Made by a program: the position numbers and the translations under genes. Shown here piece by piece: positions 1 to 5,060 of a stretch of 5,087 bases of DNA. The notes under the pieces were generated by a model. It made no database searches. It was not told the origin of the DNA and worked only from the letters and a program-made list of their open reading frames with translations. Source of the DNA: Chlamydiota bacterium. Its GTDB lineage: Bacteria; Chlamydiota; Chlamydiia; Chlamydiales; JAJFMK01. Position 1 is the first letter of the stretch; every line of letters starts with the position of its first letter. The DNA lies in assembly GCA_021772215.1 (NCBI GenBank), contig JAJFMK010000118.1:1-5087 (forward strand), written 5' to 3'.

Positions 1-52
1 GCCGGCGCCAAAGGAGCCTTTCGAACTAGAAATGAAGGATCACTACCGATGA
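1..52 (+). CDS. C-terminal end of an unidentified upstream gene (partial)
   Basis: The frame whose codons start at base 2 is open from the window edge to a TGA at 50-52 and encodes a charged tail ending in FELEMKDHYR. Its stop overlaps the gpsA start codon in an ATGA arrangement, the usual mark of translationally coupled genes in one operon. Of the other two forward frames, one stops at 27-29 and the other runs into gpsA itself. Sixteen residues are too few to name the protein. In Chlamydia trachomatis the neighbour of gpsA is, as I recall, a UDP-sugar pyrophosphorylase-like gene, which makes that a reasonable guess from synteny only. Confidence 0.5.
   Translation, partial: PAPKEPFELEMKDHYR
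35..39 (+). promoter_or_regulatory. Ribosome binding site of gpsA
   Basis: AAGGA lies 9 bases before the ATG at 49 and inside the last codons of the upstream gene. It supports that ATG as the start, although the gpsA frame is open back to the window edge. Confidence 0.7.
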
Positions 53-1044
53 AAATCACCGTTTTGGGTGCGGGAGCTTGGGGATTTGCTCTGGCCAACC
101 TTCTGGCAAAAAAATGTGACGAGGTTCTTCTCTGGACGAAAGAGGAGAGACTACTTAAAGCCGTTGAAGAGAAAGGACATCATCCCCTCTACCCCGATAT
201 CACCCCTGCTGAAAATATTCAGTGGACCCAAGATCTACATGCTGCGGTCTACAATCGAGACCTCATCGTTGAATCTGTCACCTCAAAAGGCATCCGCCCC
301 GTCTTTAGTGGAATAGACAAAAGCGACATCCGTTGTCCGATCGTAATCACCTCTAAGGGAATCGACCAGGAACGTCTGATTACGCTTCCTGAGCTACTTG
401 TCGAAGTGCTTGGCGAATCACACCGTGACAAAATCGGCATCTTAAGCGGCCCCAGCTTCGCAAAAGAGGTGATTGTCGACAAACCTACCTCTGTGGTCGC
501 CTCCTCCTATAACAAAGAGGCGATGCAGTTGATCGCCAAAACATTTAATGGCCCCAATTTCCGCGTCTATCCCAACAGTGACATTCTCGGTGTCGCCTTC
601 GGCGGCGCCACGAAGAACGTGATTGCCGTCGCCTGCGGCATCTCCGATGGCATGCAGCTGGGAAATAGCGCCAGAGCTGCGCTGATGACCCGCGGCCTTC
701 ATGAGATGACCCGCCTTGCTATCACCTGCGGCGCCAAACGTGAAACACTCAGCGGCCTCTCCGGCATGGGCGACCTCATCCTCACCTGTTCAAGCCTCCT
801 TAGCCGCAACTACTCCTTCGGCAAACTACTCTCCACAGGAAGCACCAGCGACGAAGCAAAAGATCAGATCGGTATGGTGGTCGAAGGCGCCTTTGCCGCC
901 GCTGCCGGCACCGCTCTTGCGAAAAAGATGGGCATCGAAATGCCAATTAACGAAGCGATCCACCAGATCATTGATCAAAACCTTCCTCCCCAAATGGCCG
1001 TCCAGCAGCTGATGCAACGCGCCGTCAAAGAGGAGCATCTATAG
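49..1044 (+). CDS. gpsA: Glycerol-3-phosphate dehydrogenase [NAD(P)+]
   Basis: This cytosolic enzyme interconverts dihydroxyacetone phosphate and sn-glycerol 3-phosphate using NAD(P)H and provides the backbone for phospholipid synthesis. The N-terminal Rossmann domain shows the dinucleotide-binding GAGAWG at residues 7-12, and SGPSFAKE lies at 133-140. The all-helical C-terminal half carries GGATKN at 185-190 with the family's catalytic lysine at Lys189, RGLHEM at 215-220, GLSGMGDL at 236-243 followed by LTC, Arg253-Asn254, and MVVEG at 276-280. The length of 331 residues is normal for the family. The start is set by a Shine-Dalgarno sequence and by the GAGAWG motif falling at its usual distance from the N-terminus. 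Family members usually have ALKN where this one has ATKN, a conservative change beside the lysine. The wording of FRVYPNSD, ACGISDG and the KEEHL terminus resembles chlamydial GpsA. The gene overlaps its upstream neighbour by 4 bases and is 7 bases from the next gene. Confidence 0.97.
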   Translation: MKITVLGAGAWGFALANLLAKKCDEVLLWTKEERLLKAVEEKGHHPLYPDITPAENIQWTQDLHAAVYNRDLIVESVTSKGIRPVFSGIDKSDIRCPIVITSKGIDQERLITLPELLVEVLGESHRDKIGILSGPSFAKEVIVDKPTSVVASSYNKEAMQLIAKTFNGPNFRVYPNSDILGVAFGGATKNVIAVACGISDGMQLGNSARAALMTRGLHEMTRLAITCGAKRETLSGLSGMGDLILTCSSLLSRNYSFGKLLSTGSTSDEAKDQIGMVVEGAFAAAAGTALAKKMGIEMPINEAIHQIIDQNLPPQMAVQQLMQRAVKEEHL

Positions 1045-1046
1045 GA
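1043..1046 (+). promoter_or_regulatory. Ribosome binding site of the 184-residue gene
   Basis: AGGA shares its first two bases with the gpsA stop codon TAG (1042-1044) and sits 5 bases before the ATG at 1052. Ribosomes finishing gpsA would cover it, so the two genes may be translationally coupled. Confidence 0.6.
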
Positions 1047-1051
1047 AAAAT

Positions 1052-1606
1052 ATGACAATAAATGGAATAAACAACTTTTATGTCTCCACCTGGAGCGGCA
1101 AAGAAGAAGATAAACCGGTGAAAGAAGGCTTTATAGAGCTTCTAAACCGCTCTGGTGAAAAGAGAGCTGTCCTCATTTTTTTTCGCCTTGAATACTCATA
1201 TACCGCTCCCGATAGCTACCTTGGAAAAATTGTGGCTAAAGCGGATGAAATCGCAGTTCCTATCTTCGCTGTGACCATGGGAGATCCTAAAGGAGTTGAG
1301 AACTTCAAACAGGTAATTGTCAAGAATCTAAAAGCTGATCACATTAAGCCAACAAAGACTGTTCAGTTTTGCGCCGTCGACCCAAGGAATGGCGTTCCTG
1401 ATTATCAACCTTGGGGCTCGAGAAACAGAGGCTTCTTTAATCGCGCCTGGATGTCCGTAGAATATATAGCAGGTTCTTGGGTACCTCAATCTTTTGCCCA
1501 AGATGCCGATAATGAGAGGGAGGACATTAAAAATGCTAAACTTCCTTTGCCTGACGAGATTGTCTCCACCACGATAGATTTGACCCAAATGAAAAGCAAG
1601 CTGTAG
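1052..1606 (+). CDS. Hypothetical protein, 184 residues, probable alpha/beta fold
   Basis: I do not recognise this protein. It has no signal peptide or membrane segment. Three strand-like hydrophobic stretches are visible at residues 38-46, 68-76 and 103-110, separated by amphipathic helix-like stretches, which suggests a soluble alpha/beta domain. The last of these strands ends in VDPRNG. The region from 118 to 145 is rich in aromatic residues and glycine (YQPWGSRN, NRAW, GSWVPQ) and could form a binding surface, and the last 40 residues are charged and probably partly disordered. The start is supported by AGGA at 1043-1046, which overlaps the gpsA stop codon and lies 5 bases before the ATG. 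Spacing of 7 bases from gpsA and 34 bases to nnr implies co-transcription. That the frame stays open for 185 codons across a run of eight T (1176-1183) supports it as a real gene. No function is assigned. Confidence 0.8.
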   Translation: MTINGINNFYVSTWSGKEEDKPVKEGFIELLNRSGEKRAVLIFFRLEYSYTAPDSYLGKIVAKADEIAVPIFAVTMGDPKGVENFKQVIVKNLKADHIKPTKTVQFCAVDPRNGVPDYQPWGSRNRGFFNRAWMSVEYIAGSWVPQSFAQDADNEREDIKNAKLPLPDEIVSTTIDLTQMKSKL

Positions 1607-1640
1607 ACAATATCTTACCCACCCTGTTATCCATTAAAGC

Positions 1641-3134
1641 ATGGAGAAAGTTGTCACAGCCAAAGAGATGCGTCGCGTTGAGCAGTTAAGCTTTCGTGAG
1701 GGTGTTTCTGATCAGGAGTTGATGGAGGAGGCAGGTTCTCAGGTCGCCTCTTCGATTGCGAAGGTCTATGAAGAAAATGGCCTTGAGGGCCCCACTCTTC
1801 TTCTAGCGGGGCGCGGCAACAATGGCGGCGACGCCTACGTCGCAGGCCTCTACCTCATAGAGAGGGGCTATGAGGTGATCGCTCTTAACCTCTATGAGGA
1901 GGAGCTCTCGCCTCTTTGTAAGGCCTCAAAGGATCGCTTTTTAGCCGCAGATGGCCAGCTCATATCAATCAGCGATTTAAGCAGCAATCTCGAATATGTG
2001 TCATTAATCCTTGATGGGCTCTTTGGTACCGGCTTCCATGGCGAAGTGACAGGCATCGAGCGCGAAGTGATCGAAGCGGTCAACCTCTCAAGCTGTCCTA
2101 CAATAGCGATTGATATCCCTTCCGGCGTCAATGGCGAAACGGGCGCCGTGGAGAGCGTGGCGATCGAGGCGTTCTTGACATTGACGCTCTGCTTTCCAAA
2201 GTGCGGCCTCTACCTCGGCGACGGCTGGAACCACGTGGGTCAGATTGAGACACTACCGATCGGTCTGCCGGAAAACTATTGTGAGATGGCCGAGCCGACT
2301 ATGGAGCTATTGACTAAAGAGGATGTCGCCTCTTTATTACCTAAAGTGCAGCGCAACCGCCACAAATATGAGCGCGGCTCAGTTATTATTCTTGCTGGCT
2401 CAAAGGAGATGGCAGGCGCAGCCTACCTGGTCGCCTCCGGCGCCTTTCGCGGCGGCGCAGGGATGGTGCATCTTCTGATTAAGCAAGGGATGGAGCAGGC
2501 GTACCACAACATCCCTGAACTGATCCTCATCCCATACGAGGGTATGAGCATCGAAGAGTTGGCCACCAGAATTAACGAATCCAAAGCGTGCGTGGTAGGC
2601 CCCGGCTTTGGACGCAGCGAAAAAGAGCAGAAGCTCTTAAGAGAGCTTCTTCCCAAAATAGAGATCCCCACCGTCGTCGACGCCGATGCGCTCTACCTTC
2701 TTGCAAATGAGAGAGCCACCCTTCCAAAACAGTCCCTTCTCACTCCTCACCATGGCGAGATGGAGCGGCTTCTAGGAACAAAAAAACCACCCTTCGATCT
2801 ACAGTTTATCGAAGAGTGTCAAATCTACTTAAAAAGGGAAAACCTCTCCATCCTCCTCAAAGGCGCCCCCACCCTCTTTCTGAAAAAAGATCAACCCCCG
2901 ACTATCGTCCCCTTTGGTGACCCCGGCATGGCGACAGCCGGCTGCGGCGACCTCCTCAGCGGCATGCTCGGCGCGGCTCTCTCTCAAGGCCTCCCCATTG
3001 ACCAGGCAGCCCTCTTTGCCACATCCCTCCATGGCCTCAGCGGCCAGATCGCCGCCGAAAAAGTAACCTCTCATGCAATGAAGAGCTCAGACATCTTAGA
3101 AGCTATTCCCGAAGCTTATAAATTATTTAACTAA
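1641..3134 (+). CDS. nnr: Bifunctional NAD(P)H-hydrate epimerase / ADP- or ATP-dependent dehydratase
   Basis: This is a metabolite-repair enzyme. The N-terminal YjeF_N domain epimerises the R form of hydrated NAD(P)H, and the C-terminal ribokinase-like domain dehydrates the S form at the expense of ADP (ATP in some organisms). In the N-terminal domain (about residues 1-220) I see GRGNNGGD at 57-64, LDGLFGTG at 124-131 and IDIPSG at 157-162, where Asp158 is the expected catalytic or metal-site acid. In the C-terminal domain (about 225-497) I see HKYERGSVIILAGS at 241-254, a Gly/Ala-rich GAFRGGAGMVHLL at 267-279, GPGFG at 320-324, VVDADAL at 345-351, LTPHHGE at 367-373, LLKGAPT at 405-411 and GDPGMATAGCGDLLSG at 426-441, with Asp437 as the expected catalytic base. 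The length of 497 residues is normal for the fused form. A TAA lies two codons upstream in frame, so ATG 1641 is the earliest start; it gives the usual N-terminus but has no clear Shine-Dalgarno. Many relatives have GTGD or GSGD where this has GCGD. Confidence 0.96.
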   Translation: MEKVVTAKEMRRVEQLSFREGVSDQELMEEAGSQVASSIAKVYEENGLEGPTLLLAGRGNNGGDAYVAGLYLIERGYEVIALNLYEEELSPLCKASKDRFLAADGQLISISDLSSNLEYVSLILDGLFGTGFHGEVTGIEREVIEAVNLSSCPTIAIDIPSGVNGETGAVESVAIEAFLTLTLCFPKCGLYLGDGWNHVGQIETLPIGLPENYCEMAEPTMELLTKEDVASLLPKVQRNRHKYERGSVIILAGSKEMAGAAYLVASGAFRGGAGMVHLLIKQGMEQAYHNIPELILIPYEGMSIEELATRINESKACVVGPGFGRSEKEQKLLRELLPKIEIPTVVDADALYLLANERATLPKQSLLTPHHGEMERLLGTKKPPFDLQFIEECQIYLKRENLSILLKGAPTLFLKKDQPPTIVPFGDPGMATAGCGDLLSGMLGAALSQGLPIDQAALFATSLHGLSGQIAAEKVTSHAMKSSDILEAIPEAYKLFN

Positions 3135-3160
3135 ACACAAAATCACAAACAAGCTATAAT
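3132..3160 (+). promoter_or_regulatory. Candidate sigma70-type (chlamydial sigma66) promoter for the 116/106-residue gene pair
   Basis: A perfect -10 hexamer TATAAT lies at 3155-3160. Exactly 17 bases upstream is TAAACA (3132-3137), which matches TTGACA at four of six positions and overlaps the nnr stop codon. The spacer is A+T-rich. Transcription would start near 3166-3168, only about 6-8 bases before the ATG at 3174, leaving no space for a Shine-Dalgarno, and none is present. This would uncouple the downstream pair from the nnr transcript. The call rests on pattern matching in A+T-rich DNA, where chance TATAAT matches are not rare. Confidence 0.5.
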
Positions 3161-3173
3161 TCTTCAAACAATT

Positions 3174-3524
3174 ATGGCGAATTCAACACGTACAGTTTGC
3201 ATATTACTTAACATACCAGAACCCTCTAATGAACTACCAAAAGTAGCGGAATCAGTAAAAGAGAAGATTTCTCAAATTGTTTTTCCTTGTTTATTTTCTA
3301 CAAGTGACATTCAAGATGTTCTGCACCTAGACTTTCCCCCAGATCAACATTCAAAACTGAAATACCATTTCGTTGTATTTAACAGCGAAGTGCTAAATTC
3401 TCCAAACTACCGAACGGTGAAGAGCGTGCTCGAGGGCTTTTCTGATAATGGTTCGGTGCTAACGCACGAAATCAGATTCAACAAGGTACCGTGGAAAATC
3501 TGGATTTATCCTGAATCTGCATGA
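3174..3524 (+). CDS. Hypothetical protein, 116 residues, first of a tandem pair
   Basis: I do not recognise this small, soluble-looking protein. It has a hydrophobic N-terminal stretch (VCILLNIP, residues 8-15) too short for a membrane span, a helix-like region at 20-36, and a C-terminus ending in WKIWIYPESA with alternating hydrophobic residues typical of a beta strand. Three blocks recur in the same order in the protein encoded just downstream: IVFPCLF...IQ at 35-47, PDQHS..YHFV at 56-67 and EIRF...WKIWIYPE at 99-114. The gene is preceded by a candidate promoter and lacks a Shine-Dalgarno, so it may be translated from a near-leaderless mRNA. Its stop overlaps the next start codon as ATGA. 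It is richer in A+T than the gpsA and nnr genes; for example, bases 3241-3300 contain 17 G or C of 60. Function is unknown; the name of a domain would be a guess. Confidence 0.75.
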   Translation: MANSTRTVCILLNIPEPSNELPKVAESVKEKISQIVFPCLFSTSDIQDVLHLDFPPDQHSKLKYHFVVFNSEVLNSPNYRTVKSVLEGFSDNGSVLTHEIRFNKVPWKIWIYPESA

Positions 3525-3841
3525 CGCTTATCACTTTTCCTACCCTATTTCCCTCTATTCAAAGAGATAGCTATCGTTTTGATGGAACAATCGAAATGGT
3601 CCAAAATACTTTTTTCTATCTCACTTACGAAAATAAAGAAGATGATGAATACGAGATTGGCAGCTTCTGGAACCGATCAATTCCAGATCACTCTTTCCAC
3701 TTTGTCGCCTCCAAATTCTCTGATATAACGATGTATGAAGGGCAACCCGAAGCTCGTAAATATATCATTAGATCTTCTAATCTCAGTTGGAGAGTCTACA
3801 TCTTTGAGAAGATCAACGAAGATGATGTTCTGGATCGCTAA
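3521..3841 (+). CDS. Hypothetical protein, 106 residues, second of a tandem pair
   Basis: This is an unrecognised, acidic, aromatic-rich small protein without signal peptide or membrane segment. It aligns by eye with the C-terminal two thirds of the preceding protein: LITFPTLF..IQ at 3-14, PDHS-FHFV...SDI at 55-69 and IIRSSNLSWRVYIFEK at 82-97. The distance between the HFV and tryptophan blocks is 12 residues shorter here than in its neighbour. It lacks a counterpart of the first 33 or so residues of that neighbour. The ATGA overlap (3521-3524) and the absence of any Shine-Dalgarno suggest that translation depends on ribosomes ending the upstream gene, so the two products may be made in matched amounts and act together. 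The acidic tail (EDDVLDR) is not shared. No function is assigned. Confidence 0.72.
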   Translation: MTLITFPTLFPSIQRDSYRFDGTIEMVQNTFFYLTYENKEDDEYEIGSFWNRSIPDHSFHFVASKFSDITMYEGQPEARKYIIRSSNLSWRVYIFEKINEDDVLDR

Positions 3842-3853
3842 AGACCCTAAACG

Positions 3854-3866
3854 ATAAACTGTTTAT
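3854..3866. repeat. 13-base perfect palindrome, possible operator
   Basis: ATAAAC and GTTTAT flank a single central T. The right arm overlaps the TATAAT at 3864-3869. The symmetry leaves no loop for a stable hairpin with full arms, so a protein-binding site is more plausible than a terminator. A match this short can arise by chance in A+T-rich DNA. Confidence 0.25.
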
Positions 3867-3919
3867 AATCAACAACACCAATAAACATGAATGATAGTAT
3901 AATATATGCGTAAATTTAG

Positions 3920-3948
3920 TTTAATTTAAAAATAACATAGCTTATAAT
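3920..3948 (+). promoter_or_regulatory. Candidate promoter giving a leaderless mRNA for the PLC-like gene
   Basis: A perfect TATAAT (3943-3948) ends 7 bases before the ATG at 3956, so transcription would be expected to begin at or within a base or two of the start codon. The best upstream hexamer at 17-base spacing is TTTAAT (3920-3925), only three of six matches to TTGACA. The -10 region resembles that of the 116-residue gene: AGCTTATAATTTCA here (3939-3952) and AGCTATAATTCTTCA there (3152-3166). The weak -35 and A+T-rich setting keep confidence moderate. Confidence 0.42.
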
Positions 3949-3955
3949 TTCAGAT

Positions 3956-4795
3956 ATGATTATTAACGGGGCCCTGAGAGTAGATCAGTGGCATATCGCT
4001 GTTGCTCATAACGCTGATCTAAGCCCAGCTAAAGGTTGGCTCTATCACCAGCAAACACTCTCTAAGACGGATATGCTAAACCGGGGCATCAGAGGTCTAG
4101 AGATCGACTTTGCTACCGTGAATGATGAGCTTCGTGTCTGCCACGGTAAGCCGCGCCGTTTTGATGGTAAAATTGGCTCCTATGACCGGCTCAGTGATTC
4201 GTTAAAAGAGGTCACCGACTGGCTTGATCAAAACCCCAATGAAATCGTGATCCTCTTCTTTGACTGCAAAAGGGATAAACTTTTAACAAAAGAGAGGGTC
4301 GATCAAACCTTAGAGCCGCTAAAAAACCGCATCTATAAACCGTCGGATAAAAAAGAGAGCTGGCCTAAACTGCAAAAGCTCATCGACGATCAAAAGCAGC
4401 TCATTATCTTTAACCATAAATTTGAAACAGACTACACTTTCTATTCGTTTAAAGAGCTGAGGGCGAACTTCCCCTCCCGTAATTCCGATGAGCCCATTGA
4501 AATGAAGAGTAAATGGAGGGGAGAGATCTCTTTATTAAATCACCTGCCCCACCACTTCAAATCCTGGATAAACAGCGCCAAAGACATTGCCAAGATGGTT
4601 CTTAGATTTTTCTTTCCCAAAAATGCCTTCTCCTCAATAAATGAGCCAAAAAGTATTGAAAAGCAGGCCCAAGATCCCGCCTTTAATGGTCATCCTCCTA
4701 ACTTCGTTCTAATGGACTTTGTTGAAGACTTCGTTGATAAGGGCGGCCTTGATATGATTAACCAATGGAACCAAAATTATGACATCACGAATTGA
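3956..4795 (+). CDS. PLC-like phosphodiesterase (phosphatidylinositol phospholipase C X-domain type)
   Basis: The protein has the TIM-barrel PLC X-domain pattern for cleaving phosphodiester bonds, typically of phosphoinositides or related phospholipids. VAHNADL at 16-22 supplies the catalytic His18 with Asn19; RGIRGLEIDF at 43-52 supplies Glu49 and Asp51; LRVCHGKP at 59-66 supplies the second catalytic His63. The pair Asn19 and Glu49-x-Asp51 corresponds to Ca2+ ligands of eukaryotic PLC, whereas Bacillus secreted PI-PLC uses an arginine in place of metal. Further family-like segments are DQNPNEIVILFFD at 91-103, with Asp103 near the place of the next Ca2+ ligand, LIIFNHK at 149-155 and PNFVLMDFVE at 248-257 near the end of the barrel. 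No membrane span is seen. An in-frame TAG at 3938-3940 fixes ATG 3956 as the earliest start, leaving too little sequence before His18 for a Sec signal peptide. Substrate and location are not determined by the sequence. An effector exported by a type III system is possible but is my inference. Confidence 0.85.
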   Translation: MIINGALRVDQWHIAVAHNADLSPAKGWLYHQQTLSKTDMLNRGIRGLEIDFATVNDELRVCHGKPRRFDGKIGSYDRLSDSLKEVTDWLDQNPNEIVILFFDCKRDKLLTKERVDQTLEPLKNRIYKPSDKKESWPKLQKLIDDQKQLIIFNHKFETDYTFYSFKELRANFPSRNSDEPIEMKSKWRGEISLLNHLPHHFKSWINSAKDIAKMVLRFFFPKNAFSSINEPKSIEKQAQDPAFNGHPPNFVLMDFVEDFVDKGGLDMINQWNQNYDITN

Positions 4796-5060
4796 TACAC
4801 CCTTCCCCACACCAGTAACTGGGACCCCTCCCATTACAAAAGATATGGATCGCCTCAACGCTTTAGCATTATCTGTTCTTACGAATGAACTTCAAGACCC
4901 AGTTATTGGCTGTCTAGTCGATGAAAATCAGCCAGGAGTGAAATTTTACTTTATCACCGACGCCGTAAAACCCTTCCGTTCAGGGGAGGGATATAAGGCG
5001 CCTCTTGTTGTAAACTTTCCTAACATATATACTAACCTTACTGTTGATGGAGCAGGCTGA
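4779..5060 (+). CDS. Hypothetical protein, 93 residues, overlapping the PLC-like gene
   Basis: I do not recognise this protein. Residues 1-20 are rich in Pro and Thr (TPFPTPVTGTPPIT at 7-20) and probably disordered, followed by a helix-like stretch at 22-39 and strand-like segments at 41-48 (PVIGCLVD), 54-60 (VKFYFIT) and 75-80 (PLVVNF). It has no signal peptide or membrane span. The start at 4779 lies inside the last codons of the PLC-like gene, giving a 17-base overlap and no clear Shine-Dalgarno, so expression probably depends on translation of that gene. An alternative start is Met23 at 4845, which would remove the Pro/Thr-rich part. The frame ends soon after what looks like a beta-rich region, so the protein could be a truncated remnant of something longer; nothing in the sequence proves this. 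Confidence 0.55.
   Translation: MTSRIDTPFPTPVTGTPPITKDMDRLNALALSVLTNELQDPVIGCLVDENQPGVKFYFITDAVKPFRSGEGYKAPLVVNFPNIYTNLTVDGAG

Larger units (their letters stand above)
3842..3955 (+). promoter_or_regulatory. A+T-rich 114-base intergenic region upstream of the PLC-like gene
   Basis: No open frame of note lies here. It holds three TATAAT hexamers (3864-3869, 3898-3903 and 3943-3948), a perfect 13-base palindrome at 3854-3866, and an A/T-only inverted repeat (arms 3911-3916 and 3923-3928). Bases 3901-3960 contain only 10 G or C of 60. There is no G+C-rich hairpin with a T run, so I see no intrinsic terminator for the preceding pair. The region most likely serves as the control region of the PLC-like gene. 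Confidence 0.5.

Noticed and set aside
1..48. In-frame N-terminal extension of gpsA to the window edge (16 extra codons without a stop)
   Set aside because: The dinucleotide motif GAGAWG lies at the usual distance from Met at 49, a Shine-Dalgarno precedes that ATG, and the neighbouring frame ending at 50-52 explains the DNA as the end of the upstream gene.
68..316. 82-codon + strand frame inside gpsA
   Set aside because: It lies wholly within gpsA in another frame and has no recognisable protein features or ribosome binding site.
716..1012. 98-codon + strand frame in the second half of gpsA
   Set aside because: The Pro/Ala/Ser-rich composition is what a shifted reading of a G+C-rich gene gives; it lies entirely inside gpsA.
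249..1038. Several minus-strand frames of 70-86 codons across gpsA
   Set aside because: They are antisense shadows of a clear conserved gene, with no start signals or motifs of their own.
1328..1588. 86-codon minus-strand frame opposite the 184-residue gene
   Set aside because: The + strand frame is longer, has a good ribosome binding site and fits the operon; the antisense frame has no supporting signal.
1580..1616. TTGACC (1580-1585) as a -35 for a separate nnr promoter
   Set aside because: At 16-18 base spacing the best -10 is TAGACA (three of six), and TATCTT is 25 bases away, so no acceptable promoter can be built.
1892..3074. Minus-strand frames of 79-82 codons across nnr
   Set aside because: All lie opposite conserved nnr motifs and show no family features.
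3911..3928. TAAATT/AATTTA inverted repeat as a terminator or operator
   Set aside because: The arms are only A and T and too weak for a terminator, and such repeats are expected by chance in DNA this A+T-rich.
4779..5060. The 93-residue protein as a third member of the 116/106 family (VKFYF compared with LKYHF)
   Set aside because: Only one short hydrophobic block is alike; the FPxLF and C-terminal WKIWI blocks are absent.
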